Assembly (NCBI GenBank): GCA_963841105.1
Contig: CAWJCB010000002.1
Span: 1 to 64,000 of the forward strand
Length of the DNA: 64,000 nt
Reading direction: 5' to 3'
Origin: VAZQ01 sp963841105
GTDB taxonomy: Bacteria; Pseudomonadota; Alphaproteobacteria; Rhizobiales; Xanthobacteraceae
The notes below the pieces were generated by a model that was given only the letters and a program-made list of their open reading frames with translations, was not told the origin of the DNA and did not search any database. Both the position numbers and the translations under genes were made by a program. Positions 17,764-26,403 of the stretch are shown here, piece after piece. Each line of letters begins with the position of its first letter. Within the stretch, counting starts at the first letter, position 1.

Positions 17764-18132
17764 TCTGTTGGCTCCACTTCGCAGGCCATCGGCCGAACAA
17801 ATGTCAGGACCGAACTTTGAAGCTACCGCCTCTCAGAGGCTTGCTAAGAACGTATCCTGACAAGGTGGCACGAACGCTCGCAACGATAGAGAAATTGAAG
17901 CCGGATTTCGTAAACAGTGCAATTGCGCAACTGCTGATTAAAAATCGATATGCCGCGATGGCCAAAACATCGCTCGAAAGAGCCAAAGAGATTCTTCAAG
18001 CTGTTTGACCTCGGTGGTGGGAAGTGCCTGAAGTGTATCCGTTGCGGCAATCCCGGCCCAATGAGCGATTGAGCGAACTGACGGCGCCTTCGTCGGGGCG
18101 GAATAGTGGTTTGAGCGCCTGGGGGACGGCTC
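17764..18132. other. intergenic region with a doubtful small reading frame
   Basis: This gap holds the FGE promoter. A + strand frame ending at 18008 encodes LRTYPDKVARTLATIEKLKP and then AQLLIKNRYAAMAKTSLERA, which looks helical and could be a small gene or a relic. No start with a ribosome site and no family were recognised. Nothing else was found. Confidence 0.35.
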
Positions 18133-18329
18133 ATGAACAATGTTTTGGCGATTGCTTTCCTCCGTTCTGATCGGCCTCACCCGCGCACGAATGTGGTATA
18201 CGCGCCGGCGGCCGGACGTGCCGGAGCGGAACGCCGCGTTTCGTCCGTTTCGTGCTCGGCGTTGCGATTTTCTGGCTGGTTGCAATTGCCGCCTATTTTG
18301 GCGGACCGTACCTTTCCGGCATGAGGTGA
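18133..18329 (+). pseudogene. decayed second copy of the small two-pass membrane protein gene
   Basis: The DNA closely follows 13358-13564 from the start (ATGAACAATG) to the stop, including identical stretches such as CGGCGTTGCGATTTTCTGG. Several small deletions, for example in the first helix codons and after GACGTGCCGGA, break the frame more than once. No complete product can be made. The number of separate indels argues for decay rather than a single read error. Confidence 0.65.
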
Positions 18330-18386
18330 CCGCTTTAGTGACCGCTCGACAATCGCTGCAAAGCCAGCAAAAATGAGCAGGGCTTC

Positions 18387-18460
18387 GCGGGCGTAGTTCA
18401 ATGGCAGAACGGCAGCTTCCCAAGCTGCATACGAGGGTTCGATTCCCTTCGCCCGCTCCA
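18387..18460 (+). tRNA. tRNA-Gly (anticodon CCC)
   Basis: The acceptor stem GCGGGCG pairs with CGCCCGC. The D arm is GTTC-AATGGCA-GAAC. The anticodon stem GCAGC/GCTGC encloses the loop TTCCCAA, so the anticodon is CCC and the codon read is GGG. The T arm AGGGTTCGATTCCCT is standard. The discriminator is T and CCA is encoded (18458-18460). All arms pair without mismatch. Confidence 0.93.
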
Positions 18461-18714
18461 ATGCTTAGCGGCTGTATTTTGTTTGTCTCCACCAAATTTC
18501 TGGGCGCCACGCGTTGCCAACGTGTGCTGGACGGTCAGGTGGGATGAGACCCCTTGCAACTCTCGCGGTGCTGCTCGCGTTCGCCGTCGTCAACGCGGCC
18601 TCGGGAACGTGAGCCGCTTTGATGCGGCCCTGCACTTATCCGTCGGCGGCTTTCGGAATTGTCCCGTCGGGGATCGAAGCCCGAAAGGGCGGCGGCGCGG
18701 CTGCGTAACGTGAC

Positions 18715-18945
18715 TTACGCGGGCTTTCCACCGTGCCTTTTACACTTGGCTCGGAATGACTTTCGAGCCTTGCCATGCAGGCCTTTGGCATTGGCTTGAT
18801 CAGAGCACGCTTTTGAGATCGCCTGCTTACTGGTGGAACTGCCAAAAAGCGCGTATCTGGAACCAGGCGAAGTTTGTGCGGATGCGGCGCCGGCGGCAAT
18901 GGTGAACGACAGGGCCGCCGCGCAAATTGTAATACAACGGAGCAT
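18715..18945 (-). CDS. PsiF-repeat-like small exported protein
   Basis: The start at 18945 has GGAGG six bases upstream. A signal peptide (MLRCITICAAALSFTIAAGA, cleaved after AASA) precedes a short basic mature part. KACSDQANAKGLHGKARKSF and RAKCKRHGG match the PsiF repeat pattern, a small cysteine-paired periplasmic module named from a phosphate-starvation-inducible protein. The role is unknown. Three 19-bp tandem repeats lie just upstream of the ribosome site. Confidence 0.7.
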   Translation of the reverse strand: MLRCITICAAALSFTIAAGAASAQTSPGSRYALFGSSTSKQAISKACSDQANAKGLHGKARKSFRAKCKRHGGKPA

Positions 18946-18969
18946 TTTTTGCCTCCAAAGCCGACACCT

Positions 18970-19025
18970 GGCCCCCGTCCGCAGATTTGGCCCCCGTCCG
19001 CAGATTTGCCCCCGTCCGCAGATAT
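18970..19025. repeat. three tandem 19-bp repeats upstream of the PsiF-like gene
   Basis: GGCCCCCGTCCGCAGATTT occurs at 18970-18988 and 18989-19007, and a third, slightly altered copy follows to 19025. The array ends about 25 bp before the PsiF-like start, in its promoter or leader. It could be a regulator array or a variable-number repeat. Confidence 0.7.
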
Positions 19026-19052
19026 GGGCGATTGTGCCAACGCCCACAAGCG

Positions 19053-19322
19053 TCAGCCCTGTCCGGCGCGCCGCCCGGCCCGACCCTCGGTGGCAGCATC
19101 ACGCCGACCCTTTCGTCGGGCCGGTTCTGAATCTCGAATCTGCCGCAACGCTTTTACATGACGCTCGAGCGCTTCGATCGCATTCTCAAAGCTCGTTGTT
19201 GCGGCGAAGAACGCCAGCCAGTTGGACAGCAGAACATCGAGAATATCGACCAGATCGAGCCCGTCGCGAATCGCGCGATTGACCAGCTCAGTCAACTCGG
19301 TCTCGAGCTCCTGGCGATTCAT
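19053..19322 (-). CDS. hypothetical protein
   Basis: This 89-residue product begins MNRQELETELTELVNRAIRD and contains LDLVDILDVLLSNWLAFFAA and a charged helical stretch (ENAIEALERHVKALRQI). The composition and helical periodicity look real, while the C-terminal end is arginine- and alanine-rich. No family was recognised. It is a stand-alone minus-strand gene upstream of the PsiF-like gene, and its end lies close to the tandem repeats. Confidence 0.5.
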   Translation of the reverse strand: MNRQELETELTELVNRAIRDGLDLVDILDVLLSNWLAFFAATTSFENAIEALERHVKALRQIRDSEPARRKGRRDAATEGRAGRRAGQG

Positions 19323-19496
19323 GGGCGTATCGCCGGTGGATTAATCAGCGTAGGATGGGGATAGATCATTTCATGCCGCCGGAGGTGACCGGGAAAGGTA
19401 TCGTACGATGCGCGGGAACCAAAGAGGCTCCCCGGCATTTAGTCTCTTTGGGCCTGCGGAGCATTTGGTATCTTTTGCCCTGCGGAAAGGCGCGCT

Positions 19497-20522
19497 ATGA
19501 CAGCCGACCCGTACCGGGGCGTTGGCGCGGATTGGACCGCGGACGAGGTCGCTGATCGTCAGACCAGAGCCTTGTTGGTCGCCACCGGCTCGACTTCCGC
19601 GCGCGTGGCAATCCCGGCACAATACCCTGCAACAGCATCAACAACTGCAGGTTCAGCCCACATCGCAGAGAGCCTGAAGCGCATCCCTGCGGATGCACCG
19701 GTCGCGCTTATCACCGGCGCATCGCGAGGCATCGGCGCCGCGACTGCCAGCGAGCTTGCCCGCAAAGGGTACCGCCTGGTGCTCGCGGCTCGCTCCGCGC
19801 ACGACCTGCGCGAAGTCGCAGGCAAGCTCGACCCCGCGGGAAGCATCTGTCACATCGTGCCGACAGACTTGCGGCGTAAAGAGGATCTGAAGCAGCTCGC
19901 GCGCGCCGCGCTGGAGCGATTCGGCGGAGTGGATGTGCTTATCCACAATGCGGGGGTGGCGCTTCCCCGACGCTGGGTCGTGGACCTCACCGACGAAAAC
20001 ATATCCGAGGTGATCGCGACGAACCTGGCGGCGCCCATCGAGCTGACGCGGCAATTGTTGCCGTCGATGATCGAACGCCGACGCGGATCCATCTGTTTCA
20101 TTGATTCGATCGGCGGTCATATCCCATTCCCGGCAGCCGCCCTCTACAGCGCCACAAAATTTGGGCTGCGCGGGTTCGCCGGGTCGCTCCGCCGGGAGGT
20201 CATGGAGCATGGGATCAAGGTGTCCATCGTCTCGCCCGGGTTCGTTTCGACGCGGCTGACCGAAGAGGTCCGCGACGTCGTCGAGAAGCTTCACCTGCCG
20301 ATGATATCGACCGAGCGCGTCGCCAGGATCATCGTGAGGACGATAGAACGACCTCGCCGGGAGATCATTTTTCCCGGCTATTACCACGTATTCACCTGGC
20401 TCGAACGGAACCTTCCCGGCGTCATGGATCGTGTGCTCTCCACCCTTTTGCCGATTCTCAAGGAAAGCGACGCTCAACCCGCAACCGAGGACGCGGAGCG
20501 CCACTCCGGGAATGCCAGCTGA
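19497..20522 (+). CDS. short-chain dehydrogenase/reductase (classical SDR)
   Basis: The core fold has TGASRGIGAATASELARKG (nucleotide motif), VDVLIHNAGVALP (NAG motif), a serine in CFIDSIGGH and the catalytic YSATK with Tyr217 and Lys221. The C-terminal part (WLERNLPGVMDRVLSTLLP) is hydrophobic and may touch the membrane, as in some lipid-acting SDRs. About 65 residues before the fold have no family look, so the true start may be internal, but no better start codon with a ribosome site is seen. The substrate is unknown. Confidence 0.85.
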   Translation: MTADPYRGVGADWTADEVADRQTRALLVATGSTSARVAIPAQYPATASTTAGSAHIAESLKRIPADAPVALITGASRGIGAATASELARKGYRLVLAARSAHDLREVAGKLDPAGSICHIVPTDLRRKEDLKQLARAALERFGGVDVLIHNAGVALPRRWVVDLTDENISEVIATNLAAPIELTRQLLPSMIERRRGSICFIDSIGGHIPFPAAALYSATKFGLRGFAGSLRREVMEHGIKVSIVSPGFVSTRLTEEVRDVVEKLHLPMISTERVARIIVRTIERPRREIIFPGYYHVFTWLERNLPGVMDRVLSTLLPILKESDAQPATEDAERHSGNAS

Positions 20523-20584
20523 TGTCGTCGTGCGCGGGCGCGTAGCGGCTGCCACCTTGACATCTCGCTTCGAGCGCTGGCCGC

Positions 20585-20956
20585 CTACGGGGGCGGCACT
20601 CTCGCGCATGCTGCAACGATGGGGCTATTGGCACGCACTGCGGCGCGGCAGGTTGCTGTGCGGCCGTTCTGGATCACCCCGAGATTCTGATTCGCTCCGC
20701 AGTATGCGTTGAGCAATATCTCGTCCGCACCGCATTGAGCTCTGCAGGCTGTTTCATCGCAGTTGGCGCGAACGATGCGGATAGCCGTCGTCGCCCCTGG
20801 CGGTCCCGGCGGACCTGGATCGCCCTTCGGACCGATCGGACCGGGCTGGCCTTGATCGCCCTTTGGTCCCCGTGGGCCGCCGCCGCAGCTGATCAGCATC
20901 CCGGCCAGCACAACAACGACGGCGACAATCTGCAGAGCATGCATTGGCTTGGACAT
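20585..20956 (-). CDS. collagen-like lipoprotein
   Basis: A lipoprotein signal (VAVVVVLAGMLISC) ends in a lipobox cysteine. Ten uninterrupted Gly-X-Y triplets follow, starting GPRGPKGDQGQPG and ending GPPGPPGAT, rich in the P and K/D residues that stabilise triple helices. The C-terminal part has six cysteines (CDETACRAQC and later C) and probably forms a compact disulfide domain. Bacterial collagen-like lipoproteins trimerise on the cell surface or in the periplasm. The function here is unknown. Confidence 0.8.
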   Translation of the reverse strand: MSKPMHALQIVAVVVVLAGMLISCGGGPRGPKGDQGQPGPIGPKGDPGPPGPPGATTAIRIVRANCDETACRAQCGADEILLNAYCGANQNLGVIQNGRTATCRAAVRANSPIVAACARVPPP

Positions 20957-20985
20957 CTTGCAATCCTAGCTAGCAGATGTTCACT

Positions 20986-21055
20986 CGTAGCCCGGATGGA
21001 GCGCAAGCGACATCCGGGAATCCCGCATTTCGCTGTCCGCTCAATGCGGGCTACG
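20986..21055. repeat. palindromic intergenic repeat, family A
   Basis: CGTAGCCCGGATGGAGCGCA and the matching end TCAATGCGGGCTACG flank a short inner hairpin (CCGGATG with CATCCGG). A second copy of the same family lies at 26226-26304. Such elements are dispersed between genes in this bacterial group. This one lies between the collagen-like gene and the transporter gene. Confidence 0.7.
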
Positions 21056-21252
21056 CGCGTCGGATCATCAGCTTCTGGCAGCAAAAAGTCCGACCACGAT
21101 CCAAAGGATCAGCATGCCCAGCACGATGTACTCGATCGTTTTCCAGTCGTGCAGCATGCAGGCGGATCAATGGCGCGTGGCGCGAGCAGGTGCGCGCGGG
21201 GACAGCACCCCTATACGATCTGGCGCTTACACGAACCTGAACTTTGAGCTTC

Positions 21253-22267
21253 CTACGTGGATCCGGCCAGCCGGAAGCGCAGGACCGAGGCGATTGCCTC
21301 CGGCAGCCCGGCAGCAGATACGGCGAAGTCGGTATTCAGCGAGACCAGGATCGAGCCGGCGATCGCGGCGGCCGAGCCGGCGATAACGCTGGCGTTGAGC
21401 ACCTCGTGCTCGCGGTTGATCAGCCACGACAGGAATATGCGAAACACCAGCGACAGCTGCAGGATGGGCGTGACCACCATCAGGGGCGCCACCGCAAGCG
21501 ACGCATAGACAAAGCCCTGCGAGATGGTGACCAGCACGGCCGCGTAAAAAAACCACGGCGCATTCTCGCGTTTGAGCCCGTGAATGTCTTGCCGGACACC
21601 AGGGCTCAGCAGCAGGAGCGAAAAAATGACAGTCGCCGCCGCGTAGGCAATCACTCCTCCGGCAATCACGCCGGCCTGCGGAGCGTTGGCGAATGCAAGG
21701 CGCACCATGAGCGGCGAGATTCCATACGCAATGGCCGCGCATGAGCTGAAAAAGTAGCCCGCGAGATAGCGGGGCGCGAAGGCAAGCGAGCGGCCGGGCT
21801 CCTTGCGCGAGGGATTCTGCGGGGATCGGCAAATCCTTTTTCGCTGATCGTCTTTGCGTCGCAAACGAGCCCGCAAGCATAAGAACGGCGCCGATGAGCT
21901 GCAGCCCGGTAAAGGGTTCAGCCATGGTCAGCACGGCGAGCAGCATGGTCACGGCGACTTGCAGCTGCACCACGGGCCCAGAGAGGTTTGCGCCGACCAG
22001 CTGGCTGGCGCGATAGTTGAAGAAGCGCCCGATCAGGAAATGCATGATGCCCTGCCCGGCCATCCAGGCTGCGGCAATCGGCGGAAACGCGAGCAATGAG
22101 GGGAGGGCGCCGGCAGCGATGGCGAGCGCCAGGAAGCCGGCCCCGCCCACGGGAACGGTGATCGCCATGGCCTGCATCACCGTGCCGGTCAGGACTCCCC
22201 GGCGCAAGGTCGCGTTGTTAAGGGCGAACGTGAACGCGCCGAGGGCGGCATAGAGCGCTCCAAGCAT
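21253..22267 (-). CDS. DMT-superfamily (EamA) transporter, frameshifted
   Basis: The N-terminal half starts MLGALYAALGAFTFALNN with about five membrane helices, including QLQVAVTMLLAVLTMAEPF. One extra base in the GGGG at 21821-21824 breaks the frame. Without it the linker reads PIPQNPSRKEPGRSLAF and the second EamA half follows with about five helices, including PLMVVTPILQLSLVFRIF and ASVIAGSAAAIAGSIL. The total of about ten helices and 337 residues is normal for drug/metabolite exporters. The substrate cannot be told. Confidence 0.8.
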
Positions 22268-22343
22268 TCACAACCTCGTGTCGCTTTCTTTCAGGCGGAG
22301 CTATGCTTTGTGACGCAACAAGGTGTACCCCTGATCCTGTGTC

Positions 22344-23522
22344 ATGGCGCGCTCCTTTGCACGATCCGCAGGCGAAGTCCGCACGGTGGCCGCCGCGGCA
22401 AAGGATGCGCTGCGCAGATTCGGGCGCCAAGGCCTGTCCCCCGGCTCCGCCGGCGCCTACCTCTTTGCCGCCGCCGGCATCGGGATCGCCGCCCTTGCGC
22501 ACGTCGCCTTGACGCGATTTTCTCACCACATCACGCCTTCCATTCTCTACAACGCCGCGGTGTTCATCGCCGTGCTGTTTGGCGGCTTGCGCGCCGGTCT
22601 GGCGGCCACCGGTCTGGGCGCCGCCCTGCTGTGGTGGGGATTTGCGTCCGGCTATTTCGGGGTCCGCGCCGCGCCCTTCGCCGCTGTGCTCGCGCTCTAT
22701 CTCTTCGCCGCCATCGTGATCATCTGGATCGCGGAGCAATATCGCTCTCTCGCCGCGCCGGATGAGCATGCGGCATCCCACTTCCTCCGCGCGGCCAATT
22801 TGCTGCGTCCCAACTCGCTCGCGGGCTACATCGCAGCTCTGGCGTGCATCGTGATTGCCACGCTCATTCGCGCGGGCTTTGAACGGCTTGGCGGCGAGAT
22901 GCTGCCGCTCGTTTCCTACTATCCGGCCATTCTGGTCGCGGCGTTGATGGGCGGCGCGGGGGCGGGACTGCTCGCAATGGTCCTGAGCCTTGCGGCGGTG
23001 TGGTGGCAGTTTCCTGCTCCGCTGCTCTCATTGGGACCGGTGACGCGCGAGGAGAGCGTCGGGCTGTCGCTCTACGTCTTTGTCTCGGTGCTCACCGTTT
23101 GGCTGGCGGAAAACCGGCGGCAGTCGACGCGCGTGGGATCGGAGGGCATGGCGATATTCGCGCTGGCCACGTCCGTGCTGGTCGCGTTCACGGCAATCCT
23201 GCTCACCACTCTCGTGCTGCTGGCGGTGGACTCATACTTGGCGCCGGATCATCTGGTGCTGGGCTATCTCCTGCCCACGCTCGTCATTGCCATGCATTAC
23301 GGCAGCACTCTTGCAGTCGTCACGGCGTTCGCAAGCGGGATTGCTGCCGCCTACTTTCTGTTTCCTCCAAGGCTCAGCTTCTTTATCGCAGAGCCGCTCA
23401 ACGTGGCGGAGCTGGGGTTTTTCCTGCTGCTTGCCGTCATTGCCAGCAAAGCCGTCTCTGTTCTCACCGACGATAGCATGCGCAGTACGCGCACGCGTGC
23501 AGGCACGCGTTCCATCCGATAA
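22344..23522 (+). CDS. stand-alone DUF4118-type membrane protein
   Basis: The 392-residue protein contains several copies of a four-helix membrane module typical of DUF4118, the sensor part of KdpD-like histidine kinases. Recognisable parts are ILYNAAVFIAVLFGGLRAGL, YYPAILVAALMGGAGAGLLA and LPTLVIAMHYGSTLAVVTAF, each followed by a helix and a FLFPP or WQFPAP turn. No kinase, PAS or GAF domain follows. The role without an output domain is unknown. Confidence 0.75.
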   Translation: MARSFARSAGEVRTVAAAAKDALRRFGRQGLSPGSAGAYLFAAAGIGIAALAHVALTRFSHHITPSILYNAAVFIAVLFGGLRAGLAATGLGAALLWWGFASGYFGVRAAPFAAVLALYLFAAIVIIWIAEQYRSLAAPDEHAASHFLRAANLLRPNSLAGYIAALACIVIATLIRAGFERLGGEMLPLVSYYPAILVAALMGGAGAGLLAMVLSLAAVWWQFPAPLLSLGPVTREESVGLSLYVFVSVLTVWLAENRRQSTRVGSEGMAIFALATSVLVAFTAILLTTLVLLAVDSYLAPDHLVLGYLLPTLVIAMHYGSTLAVVTAFASGIAAAYFLFPPRLSFFIAEPLNVAELGFFLLLAVIASKAVSVLTDDSMRSTRTRAGTRSIR

Positions 23523-23589
23523 ATTTAGCTGATACATGGAACCACATTTCACTGAAATGGGATCAGTGGAAGCGACCGGACTCCGTTGT

Positions 23590-23732
23590 CACCTCTCCCC
23601 GGAGGGGAGAGGTCGGATCGCGCTTGCGCGATCCGGGTGAGGGGGCCCGCCTCCAGCATGGATCCGAAGCCCTCACCCGGAATGTGCGCGCAGAGCGCGC
23701 CCATTCCGACCTCTCCCCTCTGGGGAGAGGTG
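23590..23732. repeat. palindromic intergenic repeat, family B
   Basis: Outer arms CACCTCTCCCC and GGGGAGAGGTG enclose nested hairpins, including GGATCGCG/CGCGATCC. It lies between convergent genes and may end both transcripts. Related elements are at 29646-29855 and, inside a coding region, at 35809-35939. Confidence 0.7.
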
Positions 23733-23784
23733 AAGCGAGCGCGTCAATTTCCTCTGAACGCGCTTCTTAGCTCAACGCTCGCGA

Positions 23785-26164
23785 TTATTTGCCCAACCCT
23801 GATTGGCTCTCACGCCAGTGCAGCTGCCTTTGCGGGTAGGGTATCTCGATTGCGGCTGCGCGGAAGCGTTTCAGGATCTCGTAATTGAGATCGCTCTTCA
23901 CTGACAAGGCTTTCTCGATCTCGGCGACGATGCAGCGCAGCTCGAACTCCAACGCGCTGTCACCGAAGCCGACCAGGAATGCCGACGGCGGCGGCGCGGC
24001 CACCACCTGCGGATGCGCGCCGGCGATGGCGGTCAGGATGTCTCGCACCTGCGCTGGATCGCTGTCATAGGAGACGCCGACCTTGATCACGATCCGGCCC
24101 AGCCGGTTCGCGCGCGTCCAGTTCTTCACGACACCGGTGATGAGCTCCGAATTCGGAATAATGACGCTTGCACGATCGTAGGTCTCGATCTCGGTTGCGC
24201 GCACGCGCACGCGCCGCACCCAGCCTTCCTCCCCCTTGACCACAATGGCATCGCCGACGCGGATCGGACGCTCGGCCAGCAGGATCAGGCCGGATACGAA
24301 GTTCGAGACAATGGACTGCAGTCCGAACCCGATGCCGACCGACAGAGCTCCCGCGATCAATGCGATCTTCTGGAGATCGAAACCGAGGCCCGTCAGCGCC
24401 AGCGTGATCGCCGTGATCGCTCCGATATAGCCAAAGATCGTTACGATGGAGAGCGCAAGGCTTGGATCGATGGCGCTGCGCGGCAACAGCTCCGTCGCCA
24501 GCCAGCGCTGGACGACCCGCGTAATAATGAGAATGAGCGCCAGGGCCGCGGCCGCGGAGAGCAGCGCCCGCAGCGAAAGGTGCAGCTCGCCGATCTTGAA
24601 GCCGAAAGGCACATTGCGGATGGTGTCGAACAGATCGGCGGTGGAAACTTCCCATGGCCCGATAATCAGCACAAAAGCGACCACGACCAGGGCAACGCGT
24701 ATGACGGCCGAGGCGAGCGCTCCGCCAATTCCAAGCGTGCGGGCGCTCAGCCCCAGGCTTGTGGCCAGCTTCTGACCTTTGGGAGTGTCCTCGCCGATGC
24801 TCGCAAAGAGCGTGTGCGTGACCACCGAAAGCAAATAAAGAGCGCCGAGGACCGCTGCCGCCACAATGATCCTGAGCGCGACGAAGGCGGCGAGCCCGGA
24901 ATAGCCCGCGGCCAACGCCAACAGGATCGATACGCACAGCAGCAAGGCGAGCGGATGGATCCAGGTCGCCGCCACGAGGCCGCCACCCCGAATGGTCTGG
25001 AGGCGGCCCAAGCGAAAGACAAGATGGCCCAGGAACCCGGCAACGGCGGCTGCGAACAGTGCGTTCGTGGCAACGGTGATGACCAGCGGCGCGAACAGGG
25101 TCTTATGGATCACCTGCAAGGGGATCACGACGCCAAGCACCCGCGAGGCCCAGACCAGATGATTGTGGAAACAGCGCGCGGTCGCGTCGTCTTCCCGCAC
25201 CAGGCGCCGTTGCGGCTTTTCAACAGCGAACAGCCCACGTGCCACGCCATGGCCAAACGCGGCGGCGGCAATCCCCGCAACCAGCCCCTGGGCGATCTGG
25301 TCCAATCGGCTGGTCAGCAGTGCGAGCGTCTCAAAGGCGAGCAAAGCGGCAAGGCTTGCCACCGGAGTGCGCGCCGCGAACCATACGAACACCCACAGTG
25401 CGGTCCAGGCCTTCCCCGAGCTCGTCGCCTGCTCACCGGCGGTCAGGCGTGGAAACCACCACCGCGACGCGGCGACCACGACGATGACGATTGCAACGAG
25501 CATCAACGCCGCCGCCGTCAGGCGCTGCGCATCGGCGCGGTCGGAGCGCCAGATTTCCAGAAGCGCCTGCGCCCGGCGCCACTCAATCGGCAGCGCTCGA
25601 AAGGCTTCCGCCCAGAAGAAGGGGTCGAGCACGCTCGCACTGCGCGCAAAAAGCTCCTTCGCATAGAGCGCGTGCCGCTGTTGCGCCACGCGCTCGCTAA
25701 GCTGATCACCGCGCACCGAGAGCACGCGCGCCTGCTTCAATGCGCCGTCAAGATCGCTGAATTGTTTGCTGAGCTCCTCGCGCGCGCTGGCGATCTCGGA
25801 AGAACTCGGGCGGCGCGTCCTTGGCCGGCGCCGGGCCAAGTTGCTTGAGGCGCTCCTCCGCCTCGCCGACGCGGGGCTCGAGTTCCTCGACAAAGCCGCG
25901 CAACGCGTCGATGGCCGCGTTGAGCTTTTGTCGGAGGTTGGCCAGCGTCTCGGCGCTGACATCCTCGCGGCCAAGGGTCTCTTCGATTTCGTCAAGGGCG
26001 GCTTTCGTCTGGTCGAGGGATGTCGTGTCCGCCGCTGGCGCGGGCGCCTCGGTTGCAAGTCCGGTCTCTGTCAGGAGAACGACCGAGAGAACAAGGACGA
26101 CGAGCCCGGCCGCTGCCCGCACGATAAGGCCGGGGGCAACGCTCAGCGCCCGCCTCACTCTCAT
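23785..26164 (-). CDS. MscS-family mechanosensitive channel with DUF3772 N-terminal region, frameshifted
   Basis: The start at 26164 follows GGGAGGAAG and opens a signal peptide. A coiled-coil periplasmic region (TLANLRQKLNAAIDALRGFV) of DUF3772 type follows. An extra base near 25803 breaks the frame; without it the sequence reads PPESSEIASAREEL. About ten membrane helices come next, then the MscS pore helix and beta domain: LSVGIGFGLQSIVSNFVSG, ERPIRVGDAIVV and VIIPNSELITGVVKNWTR. At about 792 residues it is a large MscS/MscK-like channel that releases solutes on osmotic downshock. Confidence 0.88.
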
Positions 26165-26225
26165 GGAAACTTCCTCCCGTGCGCAGATAGCAGGCCGTAG
26201 CAGGCAGATAGCAGGCAGGTAGCGG

Positions 26226-26304
26226 GTAGCCCGGATGAGCGCAGCGAAATCCGGGGTGTCGCGCCTCGCGCGACCCCGCATATCGCTTCGCTCATGCGGG
26301 CTAC
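26226..26304. repeat. palindromic intergenic repeat, family A
   Basis: GTAGCCCGGATGAGCGCAGC and GCTTCGCTCATGCGGGCTAC form the outer arms, with GTCGCGC/GCGCGAC inside. It is the partner of 20986-21055. Short tandem blocks resembling GATAGCAGGCA precede it at about 26184-26222. It lies between the MscS start and exbB. Confidence 0.7.
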
Positions 26305-26349
26305 AACTGCCAACTTGCAATCTTCGGCGGCGTGCGCAAGAAGACCACA

Positions 26350-26366
26350 ATGTTACATTATAACAT
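26350..26366. promoter_or_regulatory. Zur-box-like palindrome upstream of exbB
   Basis: ATGTTACATTATAACAT differs in one base from the symmetric pattern ATGTTATANTATAACAT described for zinc-uptake repressor Zur in proteobacteria. It is 38 bp before the exbB start, where a repressor would block transcription. It implies that exbB-exbD-tonB is induced at low zinc. This is inferred from sequence alone. Confidence 0.6.
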
Positions 26367-26403
26367 CGCTTCGTCGCACGGCGGCAGGAGCTGAGGTCCT
26401 TGC

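Noticed and set aside
18970..19025. Possible CRISPR array
   Set aside because: The three units are tandem without spacers and no cas genes are nearby.
24013..25848. Long + strand open frame opposite the MscS gene
   Set aside because: It is rich in D, R, H and Q with no hydrophobic core or motif, and mirrors the codon bias of the clear channel gene on the other strand.
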